Source: Alphaproteobacteria bacterium MarineAlpha10_Bin3 (GTDB taxonomy: Bacteria > Pseudomonadota > Alphaproteobacteria > UBA8366 > GCA-2717185). From it: DNA of 5,000 bases. The notes under the pieces are model-generated. The model saw nothing but the letters and a program-made list of their open reading frames with translations. It searched no databases and was not told the origin of the DNA. Positions 1 to 5,000 of the stretch are shown one piece after another. The translations under genes were made by a program, and so were the position numbers. The stretch covers positions 1-5,000 of the forward strand of contig PTKA01000158.1 in NCBI GenBank assembly GCA_002937525.1, given 5' to 3'. How positions within the stretch are numbered: position 1 is the stretch's first letter; each line of letters opens with the position of its first letter.

Positions 1-282
1 GACGGGCTGATCCCGATCAGCACCCTGCCCCAGGACTTCTACGACCACGACGATGCGCAAAACCGGCTGGTCGGCCGCGACACCGGGCAGACTTTCACAC
101 TTGGCGAGGCTGTCCAGATCACCCTGTACGAAGCCAACACCAATACCGGCGGCCTTGTTTTCCACCTCCTGGACGGCGGCGTTCGGCCCGCGCGGCGCGC
201 CCGGAGCAAGACCGGAGCGGTGCGGCGCACCACCGGCCGGAAGACCCACCGGAAAAGAAAACCGGGCCGCCCGCGCCGCTAG
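1..282 (+). CDS. rnr: Ribonuclease R, C-terminal fragment
   Basis: The frame is open from base 1 to a TAG at 280-282, giving the last 93 residues of a protein that starts outside the window. The first ~60 residues (DGLIPISTL, then QDFYDHDDAQNRLVGRDTG, then GGLVFHLLDGG) match, from memory, the S1 RNA-binding barrel at the end of alphaproteobacterial RNase R. The phrase DGLIPISTL is the S1 strand that usually follows the gxxVRL segment. The last ~30 residues are a strongly basic Arg/Lys tail, as is common in RNase R. The enzyme is a cytoplasmic, processive 3'-to-5' exoribonuclease that degrades structured RNA. The catalytic RNB domain lies upstream and cannot be seen. VacB/RNase II relatives share the S1 fold, but the tail and wording favour RNase R. 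No convincing terminator follows. Confidence 0.88.
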   Translation, partial: DGLIPISTLPQDFYDHDDAQNRLVGRDTGQTFTLGEAVQITLYEANTNTGGLVFHLLDGGVRPARRARSKTGAVRRTTGRKTHRKRKPGRPRR

Positions 283-384
283 ATAGCGGTAGCCAGCTTC
301 ACGGTTTCTTGTCTTCCAGCCACCGGTCTCCACGCATAGCGTCTGGCATTTTCCCGCCTGACTGATTACGGTTGCCGCCGAACA

Positions 385-1983
385 ATGATCGAATCCAACG
401 AGCATATCATCGTGTCACCTTCTTTGAAGCGGAACCGCCGCGGCCTCTTCGCGCGGCGGCTCGCGGCGGCCGCTTTGCTATGGCTCACGGCGGCATGCAC
501 AACGCCGACGGCGCCAGCCCCGGAGCCGGCAAAAGCGCCGAGCGAGGTCGCCCGGATGTTCGCGCTGGTGCTGGAAAACGTGCACGATATCTATATCGAT
601 GAACATCCGATCGACGATTTGGCGATTGCCGGTCTGCGGGGTCTGCAAAAGGTCGAGCCCTCGGCCAGCATCGAACGCGCCGAGGGTCAGATCCGGCTGT
701 TGATAAACGGGACGGTGGTGAGCGCCATTCCAGCGCCCGAACGCAACGACGGCGAGGCCTGGGCGGCGGTCATCGAAAAAATGATCGCCGATGGCCGCCG
801 GGCCTCGACAAAATTGAACGCCGCCGACAACGAAAAAATCTACAAAACCATGATCGATGGCCTGCTCGCCGGCCTCGACCGCTATTCCCGTTATTCCGGC
901 ATGGTGGCGGCGCGCCGGCAACGGCAGAACCGGGATGGATTCGGCGGCATCGGTGTATCGATCAAGATCCATGACGACGGCGTTCGGGTCGACCGCGTGA
1001 CGCCCGAACGGCCCGCCAGCCGCGGCGGCGTCAAAATCGGCGACATCATCGTCGCGGTCGGCGGCGCGCCGCTCAAAGGGCTGAAGTTGCGCAAAACCGT
1101 TGCCTTGCTGCGCGGGCCAATCGGTAAACAGGTCACCGTAACCCTGCGCCGCGAAGGCCGCCCGGAACCGTTCGAGCTATCCCTGTTGCGGGTCAAAATC
1201 GTCCCGGTCACAGTGTATTACCAACGCCGGGACCGCATCGCCTATTTGAGGGTAACCGGTTTCAATCAAGGCACCGCATTGGAACTGCGCAAATCCGTCG
1301 ACCGGGCGCGCCGTGAAATCGGGGCCGGCCTCAAGGGCCTGGTCATCGACCTTCGCGGCAATCCGGGCGGGCTGCTGGATCAGGCGGTGGACACGGCCGA
1401 TCTTTTTATCGTCAAGGGGCGCATCAGCACGACACGCGGCCGGCATCCCGACAGCTTTCAGCTGTTCGACGCCACCAAGGGCGATATCGGGGCCGGCGTT
1501 CCAATCGCCGTCCTGGTCAACGGGGCTTCCGCCTCGGCGTCGGAAGTGCTGGCCGCGGCCCTACAGGACCGAGGCCGCGCGGTACTCGTCGGCAGCGGCA
1601 GCTTTGGCAAAGGCACGGTGCAGACCGTCCTGCGCATGCCAAACGACGGCGAACTGATTCTGACCTGGGCGCGGCTGTTGGCGCCATCGGGCTATATCCT
1701 GAACAAGCTCGGCGTCCTGCCGACCCTGTGCACCAGCAATGCCGACGACGCCGAGCATGTCCTTGCCGACTCGCTGAAAGACGGCGTGGCCGACCGGCAA
1801 ATCGCGATGCGCCGCGCCGCCGACAACGGCGACGAGGAATTCCGCGAAACCGTCCGAACGTTCTGCCCGTGGCGCCCGCGCGATGGCCGGGATGTCGATA
1901 TCGAGGTCGCCAAACGGCTGCTTGAAACACCCAAACTGTACCAGCGCGCGCTGCAGCTTTCCGCGCTAAGCGCGGGGAGCTAA
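385..1983 (+). CDS. S41 family C-terminal processing peptidase (CtpA/Prc type), probable lipoprotein
   Basis: This is a 532-residue serine peptidase of the S41 tail-specific protease family, expected to cut periplasmic or envelope proteins near their C-termini. The N-terminus has a basic RNRRGLFARR stretch, a short hydrophobic run and LTAAC, giving a probable lipidated Cys38 (Thr at -3 is tolerated but not ideal). A Pro/Ala-rich linker and a helical region ending LDRYSRYSG (near 165-172) follow. A PDZ domain spans ~187-262, starting GGIGVS. The catalytic domain contains DLRGNPGG (322-329), Ser384 in NGASASASEV as nucleophile, and Lys409 in FGKGTVQ as general base. The 25-residue Ser-Lys spacing equals that of E. 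coli Prc. Cys449 and Cys494 in the C-terminal extension could form a disulfide. The start is uncertain: ATG 385 has no clear ribosome site and gives a long n-region, so GTG 412 or TTG 424 would give more typical lipoprotein signals. It is followed at 4 bases by a NUDIX gene, suggesting one operon. The substrate is unknown. Confidence 0.92.
   Translation: MIESNEHIIVSPSLKRNRRGLFARRLAAAALLWLTAACTTPTAPAPEPAKAPSEVARMFALVLENVHDIYIDEHPIDDLAIAGLRGLQKVEPSASIERAEGQIRLLINGTVVSAIPAPERNDGEAWAAVIEKMIADGRRASTKLNAADNEKIYKTMIDGLLAGLDRYSRYSGMVAARRQRQNRDGFGGIGVSIKIHDDGVRVDRVTPERPASRGGVKIGDIIVAVGGAPLKGLKLRKTVALLRGPIGKQVTVTLRREGRPEPFELSLLRVKIVPVTVYYQRRDRIAYLRVTGFNQGTALELRKSVDRARREIGAGLKGLVIDLRGNPGGLLDQAVDTADLFIVKGRISTTRGRHPDSFQLFDATKGDIGAGVPIAVLVNGASASASEVLAAALQDRGRAVLVGSGSFGKGTVQTVLRMPNDGELILTWARLLAPSGYILNKLGVLPTLCTSNADDAEHVLADSLKDGVADRQIAMRRAADNGDEEFRETVRTFCPWRPRDGRDVDIEVAKRLLETPKLYQRALQLSALSAGS
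1974..1979 (+). promoter_or_regulatory. Ribosome binding site of the NUDIX gene
   Basis: GGGGAG lies 8 bases before ATG 1988, inside the last codons of the S41 peptidase gene. It is a good Shine-Dalgarno match. It fixes the NUDIX start, and with the stop codon between site and start it suggests translational coupling of the two genes. Confidence 0.7.
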
Positions 1984-1987
1984 CCCG

Positions 1988-2689
1988 ATGTCGAAACCAA
2001 CAACGCCGGAAAACAGAAAGTTTCCGGTCCGGCCCCGCGATGCGTCCAGCGTCGTGGTATTGCGCGGGTCGCGCGATAATCCTGACGTTCTGCTTGGCCG
2101 GCGGCGGCGCAATGCGCGCTTCATGCCGGGGATCTACGTCTTCCCCGGCGGCCGGGTAGACCGCGGCGACGCGGCCCAGGCGGCGTCATGGGAGATGCGC
2201 GACGACGTGCTGGAAAAACTCAGCCGCCACTGTCCACCGCGCCGCGCCCGCGCGCTGGTCTGGGCGGCAATACGCGAAACCTGGGAGGAAACCGGATTGC
2301 TGATCGCCATGCCCGGCCAGATTGCCGATGCCGGCCGTTCGCCGCTGCACGCCGCCTATGCCGCGGCCGGTCTGGCGCCGCACGCCGGCGGCCTGGACTA
2401 TATCTTCCGCGCGATAACGCCGGCCAACAGTCAAATCCGCTTCAATACGCGGTTTTTCCTGGCCAACGCGAAAACGACGCGGGGCCAGTTGCGCCGTTCC
2501 GGCGAGCTGGAGAATATCGGCTGGCGGCCAGTGTCCGAGGCGATCGACGATCTCGATCTACGCGGCGTCACCCGGATGGCGCTTGGCGAGGCGACCGCGT
2601 TGTGGCGCGACAATCCGCCGCGCGATCCGTCACGCCGCGTGAAGCGCTTGACGAACCGGAAAAACCTGTCACTCGTCACCTGCGAATAG
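1988..2689 (+). CDS. NUDIX hydrolase, NUDT19-like with interrupted Nudix box
   Basis: This 233-residue cytoplasmic protein has an N-terminal strand (SSVVVLRG, ~20-27), a substrate-side segment [22 protein letters not shown] (~34-55), then [10 protein letters not shown] (52-61) and RETWEETGL (96-104). The last segment is the catalytic REUxEExGU half of the Nudix box, with metal-binding glutamates at 97, 100 and 101. The first Gly and the RE motif are normally about 14 residues apart. Here the FPGG motif and Arg96 are ~40 apart, which suggests a helical insertion as in the NUDT7/NUDT19-like branch. Those relatives cleave CoA or nucleoside diphosphate conjugates (family knowledge). The substrate here cannot be read from sequence, and CoA or a nucleotide-sugar is a guess. 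A C-terminal helical part ([17 protein letters not shown] onward) is typical of this subfamily. The ATG is 4 bases past the peptidase stop and has its own ribosome site. Confidence 0.87.
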   Translation: MSKPTTPENRKFPVRPRDASSVVVLRGSRDNPDVLLGRRRRNARFMPGIYVFPGGRVDRGDAAQAASWEMRDDVLEKLSRHCPPRRARALVWAAIRETWEETGLLIAMPGQIADAGRSPLHAAYAAAGLAPHAGGLDYIFRAITPANSQIRFNTRFFLANAKTTRGQLRRSGELENIGWRPVSEAIDDLDLRGVTRMALGEATALWRDNPPRDPSRRVKRLTNRKNLSLVTCE

Positions 2690-2703
2690 GCGGGCGAATA
2701 GGC
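2682..2703 (+). repeat. 10-bp direct repeat over the NUDIX stop codon
   Basis: GCGAATAGGC occurs at 2682-2691 and again at 2694-2703, a 12-base period. The first copy contains the TAG stop of the NUDIX gene. The second carries another TAG in the same frame and abuts the putative -35 box of rpmG. It is most likely a small local duplication; no function is implied. Confidence 0.6.
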
Positions 2704-2731
2704 TTGACTTGATTGGGCGCACGGGTACATT
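2704..2731 (+). promoter_or_regulatory. Putative sigma70-type promoter of rpmG
   Basis: TTGACT (2704-2709, 5/6 to the -35 consensus) is followed after 16 bases by TACATT (2726-2731, 4/6 to the -10 consensus). A transcript would begin near 2738, leaving a leader of ~37 nt before the L33 start. The location in the only gap between the NUDIX gene and rpmG supports it. Independent transcription of a ribosomal protein gene is plausible. Confidence 0.55.
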
Positions 2732-2761
2732 GCCGCCACTTATCAGCATTGTCCGATACCC

Positions 2762-2765
2762 AGGA
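2762..2765 (+). promoter_or_regulatory. Ribosome binding site of rpmG
   Basis: AGGA lies 9 bases before ATG 2775. It supports the 55-residue start over a TTG-initiated reading from 2709, which would add 22 residues absent from L33 proteins and would begin within the promoter. Confidence 0.6.
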
Positions 2766-2774
2766 TACGCAATA

Positions 2775-2942
2775 ATGGCGAAAGCAAACACGATTTTGAT
2801 CAAAATGGTCAGTACGGCCAACACCGGTTACTATTATGTGACCAAGAAAAATCCGCGGACGCTGACCGATAAGCTCGAAATGCGGAAATACGATCCAGTC
2901 GTGCGCAAGCACGTTACCTTCAAGGAAGGCCGGATCAAGTAG
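2775..2942 (+). CDS. rpmG: 50S ribosomal protein L33 (bL33), zinc-free form
   Basis: This 55-residue basic protein, beginning [18 protein letters not shown] and ending in [10 protein letters not shown], is a full-length bL33. It is a component of the large ribosomal subunit near the E site. The segment [25 protein letters not shown] is highly typical of proteobacterial L33. There is no cysteine at all, so it is the C-minus form that does not bind zinc, the usual form in alphaproteobacteria. It has its own ribosome site and a plausible promoter. The stop codon is 12 bases from the convergent pleD stop. Confidence 0.97.
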   Translation: MAKANTILIKMVSTANTGYYYVTKKNPRTLTDKLEMRKYDPVVRKHVTFKEGRIK

Positions 2943-2954
2943 CCGCGCCTGTCA

Positions 2955-4400
2955 CTATTGTTCGAACGGGCCGTTAACGCCTGCCGCCGCCTCGCGCGGC
3001 ACGTCGTTGATCGTCCTGAATTTACCTTCATCCCACTGCACGGCGCAATTCCGCCCGGCGTTCTTGGCATAATACATCGCTTCATCGGCGCGTTGTAAAA
3101 GCGCCGTCGAATTGTCGCCCACCGCAACCGCCATCGCGACGCCAATGCTGATCGTGATGGGAATCATCTCGGCGGCGCCCGGAAGCTGAAAACCGTGCCC
3201 CTCGATATCCAACCGCAGACGCTCGGCGACCGCACATGCGATTGCGACATCGGTGTCGGGCATCACGATGACGAATTCCTCGCCGCCGAAACGGGCCACC
3301 ATGTCGAAAACGCGCAAATTACCGGCGACCCGTCCAGCCAGTTCCCGTAGCACCGAATCGCCGACGGCGTGGCCATGGCTGTCATTGACCTTCTTGAAGA
3401 GGTCGATGTCGAAGATGATCAACGACAACGGTTTACCGCCATCTTCCATGCGGGTGATTTGTCCGTCGAGATGCGCCATCAAATAGCGCCGGTTGTAGAG
3501 CCCGGTAAGGCTGTCGGTCAGCGCCATCTCGATGCTGCGTTCATAGGTCCGGCGCAATTGACCATGATAACGCCAGCGGCGAATCTGCGTGCGTGCGCGG
3601 GCCAGAAGTTCATTCCGGTCGACCGGCTTGATGAGATAATCATTGACGCCAAGATCGAACCCCTTGACCAGCTGGTCATCCTGGTCGTCTTCGACGAGAA
3701 GAATTATCGGTACCTGGCGCGTTTTGTCGGATGAACGGAGTTGCGAACAAAGCCGTAGCGCGTCCTGCCCTCGAATGTTCAAATTTATAATCAGCAGATC
3801 GAAATTGCGCTGTTGCGCGCGCTCATAGGTTTCCGTAACATTCTGTGCCGTAAGGACAATATCGTCATCCACGGCCAGCGTATCGACGATGTTCATCGCA
3901 TCGACATCGTTGTCGTCAAGAACCAGGACATTCGCCTTGGTCGCGTTCATTTCAATCAGCGGCCGGTCATTGTTGAACGCACCGAGCTGGCCGGCCGTCT
4001 GCTCGCGCAACCGCCATTCATCCATCACCATTTTCAAACGAACCAGCGACCGTACCCGCGCGAACAGGACGACATCGTTTACCGGCTTGGTGAGAAAATC
4101 GTCGGCGCCGCATTCGATCCCGCGCACCCGGTCCGCCACGTCGGAAAGTGCCGTGATCATCACCACCGGCACATGCATGCTTTCCGGCCGTTCCTTGATT
4201 TTCTGGCAAACCTCGAACCCGTCCATGCCCGGCATCATCACGTCGAGCAGAACAATGTCCGGCGGCTGCCGCTCGATGAGTTCAAGCGCGGCCGGTCCAT
4301 CGCTTGCGGTAAGAACCTCGAAATATTCGCTGGTCAGTTTGGCTTCAAGAAGCTTGACGTTCGGTAACAGATCGTCGACGACAAGAATACGCGCTGACAT
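2955..4400 (-). CDS. pleD: PleD-type response regulator diguanylate cyclase (REC-REC-GGDEF)
   Basis: This 481-residue cytoplasmic protein makes c-di-GMP from two GTP. REC1 (~1-125) has the acidic pair Asp9/Asp10, phosphoacceptor Asp53, Thr83 and Lys105, the same numbering as Caulobacter PleD, and also Tyr26. REC2 (~155-275) keeps Asp162/Asp163 and Lys258 but has Asn206 at the acceptor position and Val236 in place of Thr, so it should act as a dimerisation adaptor rather than a phosphate acceptor. The GGDEF domain starts near DSLTGLYNRR (296-305) and carries metal-ligand Asp331, guanine-binding Asn339, Asp348 and GGEEF (372-376). RVFD (363-366), five residues upstream, is the RxxD inhibitory I-site, so the enzyme should be active and product-inhibited. 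A tail of ~26 residues after AKNAGRN (~446-452) seems longer than in Caulobacter PleD. The gene begins 6 bases after the divK stop, so the two are very likely co-transcribed and translationally coupled. By analogy, PleC/DivJ-type kinases would phosphorylate Asp53. Confidence 0.95.
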   Translation of the reverse strand: MSARILVVDDLLPNVKLLEAKLTSEYFEVLTASDGPAALELIERQPPDIVLLDVMMPGMDGFEVCQKIKERPESMHVPVVMITALSDVADRVRGIECGADDFLTKPVNDVVLFARVRSLVRLKMVMDEWRLREQTAGQLGAFNNDRPLIEMNATKANVLVLDDNDVDAMNIVDTLAVDDDIVLTAQNVTETYERAQQRNFDLLIINLNIRGQDALRLCSQLRSSDKTRQVPIILLVEDDQDDQLVKGFDLGVNDYLIKPVDRNELLARARTQIRRWRYHGQLRRTYERSIEMALTDSLTGLYNRRYLMAHLDGQITRMEDGGKPLSLIIFDIDLFKKVNDSHGHAVGDSVLRELAGRVAGNLRVFDMVARFGGEEFVIVMPDTDVAIACAVAERLRLDIEGHGFQLPGAAEMIPITISIGVAMAVAVGDNSTALLQRADEAMYYAKNAGRNCAVQWDEGKFRTINDVPREAAAGVNGPFEQ

Positions 4401-4406
4401 CGGATT

Positions 4407-4772
4407 CTAGCTCAGATACCGCTCTACCGTGGAAAGGAAGCCATCCACCGATATCGGCTTGGCGATATAGGCTTCGCAGCCACCGTCGCGGAATTTCTTT
4501 TCGTCCCCCTTCATCGCGAAAGCGGTCACGGCGATGACGGGAATGGAGCTGATGGTTTCGTCCTCCTTGATCCATTTGGTCACTTCCAGCCCCGATACTT
4601 CCGGCAGCTGGATATCCATCAGGATCAGATCCGGCTTTTTTTCGCGAGCGATTTTAAGCGCCTCGATACCGTTTTTCGTCTGCAAAATATCATAGCCTTG
4701 CGATTCCAACAGATCGTGGAACAACTTCATGTTGAGTTCATTATCTTCAACGATCAAAACTGTCTTTGTCAT
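4407..4772 (-). CDS. divK: Single-domain response regulator DivK
   Basis: This 121-residue stand-alone receiver domain closely resembles Caulobacter DivK as recalled, including the segments [41 protein letters not shown] and GGCEAYI-KPIS. Glu9/Asp10, phosphoacceptor Asp53, Thr83 and Lys105 are all present, so it should be phosphorylatable. There is no output domain. In Caulobacter, phospho-DivK acts by binding DivL, DivJ and PleC and so lowers activity of the CckA-ChpT-CtrA relay, setting cell polarity and the cell cycle. The same role here is inferred from similarity and from linkage to pleD. The gene is preceded by a good ribosome site and a near-consensus promoter, and is followed at 6 bases by pleD. 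An unrelated CheY-like regulator is much less likely, given the near-verbatim motifs and the gene order. Confidence 0.94.
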   Translation of the reverse strand: MTKTVLIVEDNELNMKLFHDLLESQGYDILQTKNGIEALKIAREKKPDLILMDIQLPEVSGLEVTKWIKEDETISSIPVIAVTAFAMKGDEKKFRDGGCEAYIAKPISVDGFLSTVERYLS

Positions 4773-4778
4773 GGCTTG

Positions 4779-4784
4779 CCCTTA
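4779..4784 (-). promoter_or_regulatory. Ribosome binding site of divK
   Basis: On the - strand TAAGGG precedes the divK ATG (4772-4770) by 6 bases. It confirms the start that gives the standard N-terminus [11 protein letters not shown]. Confidence 0.7.
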
Positions 4785-4819
4785 TTGCTTAGGCCGAAGG
4801 GGATACTCGCAAAATATTA

Positions 4820-4835
4820 TTAACAAGGCCTGAAC
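4820..4835. promoter_or_regulatory. CtrA-like binding motif in the divK leader
   Basis: The + strand reads TTAACAAGGCCTGAAC, which is TTAA-N7-TGAAC. It matches the CtrA consensus TTAA-N7-TTAAC at 8 of 9 fixed positions. Further TTAA half-sites lie at 4850-4853 and 4874-4877, the latter between the -35 and -10 boxes. The full motif would sit ~22-37 bases downstream of the predicted transcription start, a position that fits repression or an unrecognised second promoter better than classical activation. Because the region is AT-rich, a chance match is quite possible. Confidence 0.35.
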
Positions 4836-4863
4836 AGAAAAATATCAACTTAAAGTCATCAAA

Positions 4864-4892
4864 ATTATACAGCTTAACGCAAGAAATGTCAT
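4864..4892 (-). promoter_or_regulatory. Putative sigma70 promoter of divK-pleD
   Basis: Reading the - strand, ATGACA (4892-4887, 5/6 to the -35 consensus) is followed by a 17-base spacer and a perfect TATAAT (4869-4864). Transcription would start near 4857, leaving an ~84-nt AT-rich leader before divK. It stands out in this GC-rich sequence and is correctly oriented. The -35 box is ~15 bases from the end of the insertion element to its right but does not lie in it. Confidence 0.7.
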
Positions 4893-4906
4893 TGCCCGGA
4901 TTACTA

Positions 4907-5000
4907 GAGCGGGATCGGATTAGGTTGACGCATAGCCTGAATTTACGAGGTAGTTCGCACATTCGTTTGGCGAGAATTCATCGAGTAGGCTACCGGCGCG
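4907..5000 (-). mobile_element. IS630-family insertion sequence, one end only
   Basis: The element contains the transposase 3' end (4920-5000). Its likely boundary is the CTAG at 4904-4907: IS630 elements insert at TA, and many members prefer CTAG. The bases just inside (AGCGGGATCGGATTAGGTTG) would be the terminal inverted repeat, but the other end is outside the window, so neither the repeat nor the TA duplication can be confirmed. The exact edge could differ by a few bases; a second TA lies at 4902-4903. Confidence 0.6.
4920..5000 (-). CDS. IS630-family transposase, C-terminal 26 residues (partial)
   Basis: The - strand is open from the right edge to a TAA at 4922-4920. The translation begins RAGSLLDEFSP and ends NECANYLVNSGYAST. 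This SLLDxFxPxEC-NY-xxxGY ending is, from memory, the characteristic C-terminus of IS630-family DDE transposases in proteobacteria. The catalytic DDE residues lie outside the window, so it cannot be told whether the gene is intact. It points toward divK, 147 bases away, on the same strand, and no terminator hairpin is visible between them. A chance ORF is unlikely given how many family positions agree. Confidence 0.8.
   Translation of the reverse strand, partial: RAGSLLDEFSPNECANYLVNSGYAST

Noticed and set aside
276..289. Palindrome CCGCTA-GA-TAGCGG over the rnr stop codon as a terminator
   Set aside because: The stem is only 5-6 bp with a tiny loop and there is no T-run after it, so it does not meet the pattern of an intrinsic terminator.
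309..340. TTGTCT...CATAGC as a promoter for the S41 peptidase
   Set aside because: The spacer would be 20 bases and the -10 match is poor. I see no reliable promoter in the 283-384 gap.
478..972. 164-codon - strand ORF within the peptidase gene
   Set aside because: It is a shadow frame of the S41 gene, with low-complexity Arg/His-rich content and no domain signature.
2709..2774. TTG-initiated 22-residue N-terminal extension of L33
   Set aside because: It would begin inside the predicted promoter, has no ribosome site and is not found in L33. ATG 2775 gives the standard 55 residues with AGGA at proper spacing.
2986..3000. GCCGC-CTCGC-GCGGC hairpin as an rpmG terminator
   Set aside because: It lies within the pleD coding region in GC-rich codons and is not followed by a T-run, so it is most likely a coding coincidence.
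3369..4367. Long + strand ORFs (121, 173 and 184 codons) antisense to pleD
   Set aside because: They are shadows of the high-GC pleD coding frame, show no recognisable protein family and have no ribosome sites. pleD itself has every expected catalytic residue.
4886..5000. Open + strand frame from ATG 4886 to the right edge
   Set aside because: It runs across the divK -35 box and antisense to the IS630 transposase end. The opposite strand has the recognisable protein.

Overview
The window comes from a GC-rich alphaproteobacterium. The best evidence is an adjacent divK-pleD pair encoding close relatives of the Caulobacter cell-fate regulators, together with a zinc-free alphaproteobacterial-type L33 protein and an alphaproteobacterial RNase R tail. 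A Rhodospirillales-like host is my guess, from general resemblance only.

The left part, on the + strand, holds the 3' end of rnr (1-282), a 102-base gap, an S41 (C-terminal-processing type) peptidase with a lipoprotein-like N-terminus (385-1983), and a NUDIX hydrolase whose ATG lies 4 bases after the peptidase stop (1988-2689). After a short promoter-bearing gap comes rpmG for ribosomal protein L33 (2775-2942). The peptidase and NUDIX genes look co-transcribed. rpmG appears to have its own sigma70-type promoter.

The right part, on the - strand, is the divK-pleD operon. divK (4772 down to 4407) encodes a single-domain response regulator. pleD (4400 down to 2955) encodes a REC-REC-GGDEF diguanylate cyclase with an intact catalytic site and allosteric I-site. 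The genes are 6 bases apart. By analogy with Caulobacter, DivK tunes the histidine kinases that control CtrA, and phosphorylated PleD makes c-di-GMP during the motile-to-sessile transition. pleD and rpmG converge with only 12 bases between them and no visible terminator.

Upstream of divK is an AT-rich region with a near-consensus sigma70 promoter (ATGACA-N17-TATAAT on the - strand), a predicted leader of about 84 nt, and a CtrA-like motif in that leader. About 15 bases beyond the -35 box the sequence becomes an insertion element: the last 26 codons of an IS630-type transposase and its putative terminal repeat run off the right edge. The transposase points the same way as divK, so the element bounds the master-regulator promoter and could feed transcription into it. 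I found no wholly new system. This IS/divK junction is the most notable observation, and it is easily missed because only a fragment is present.
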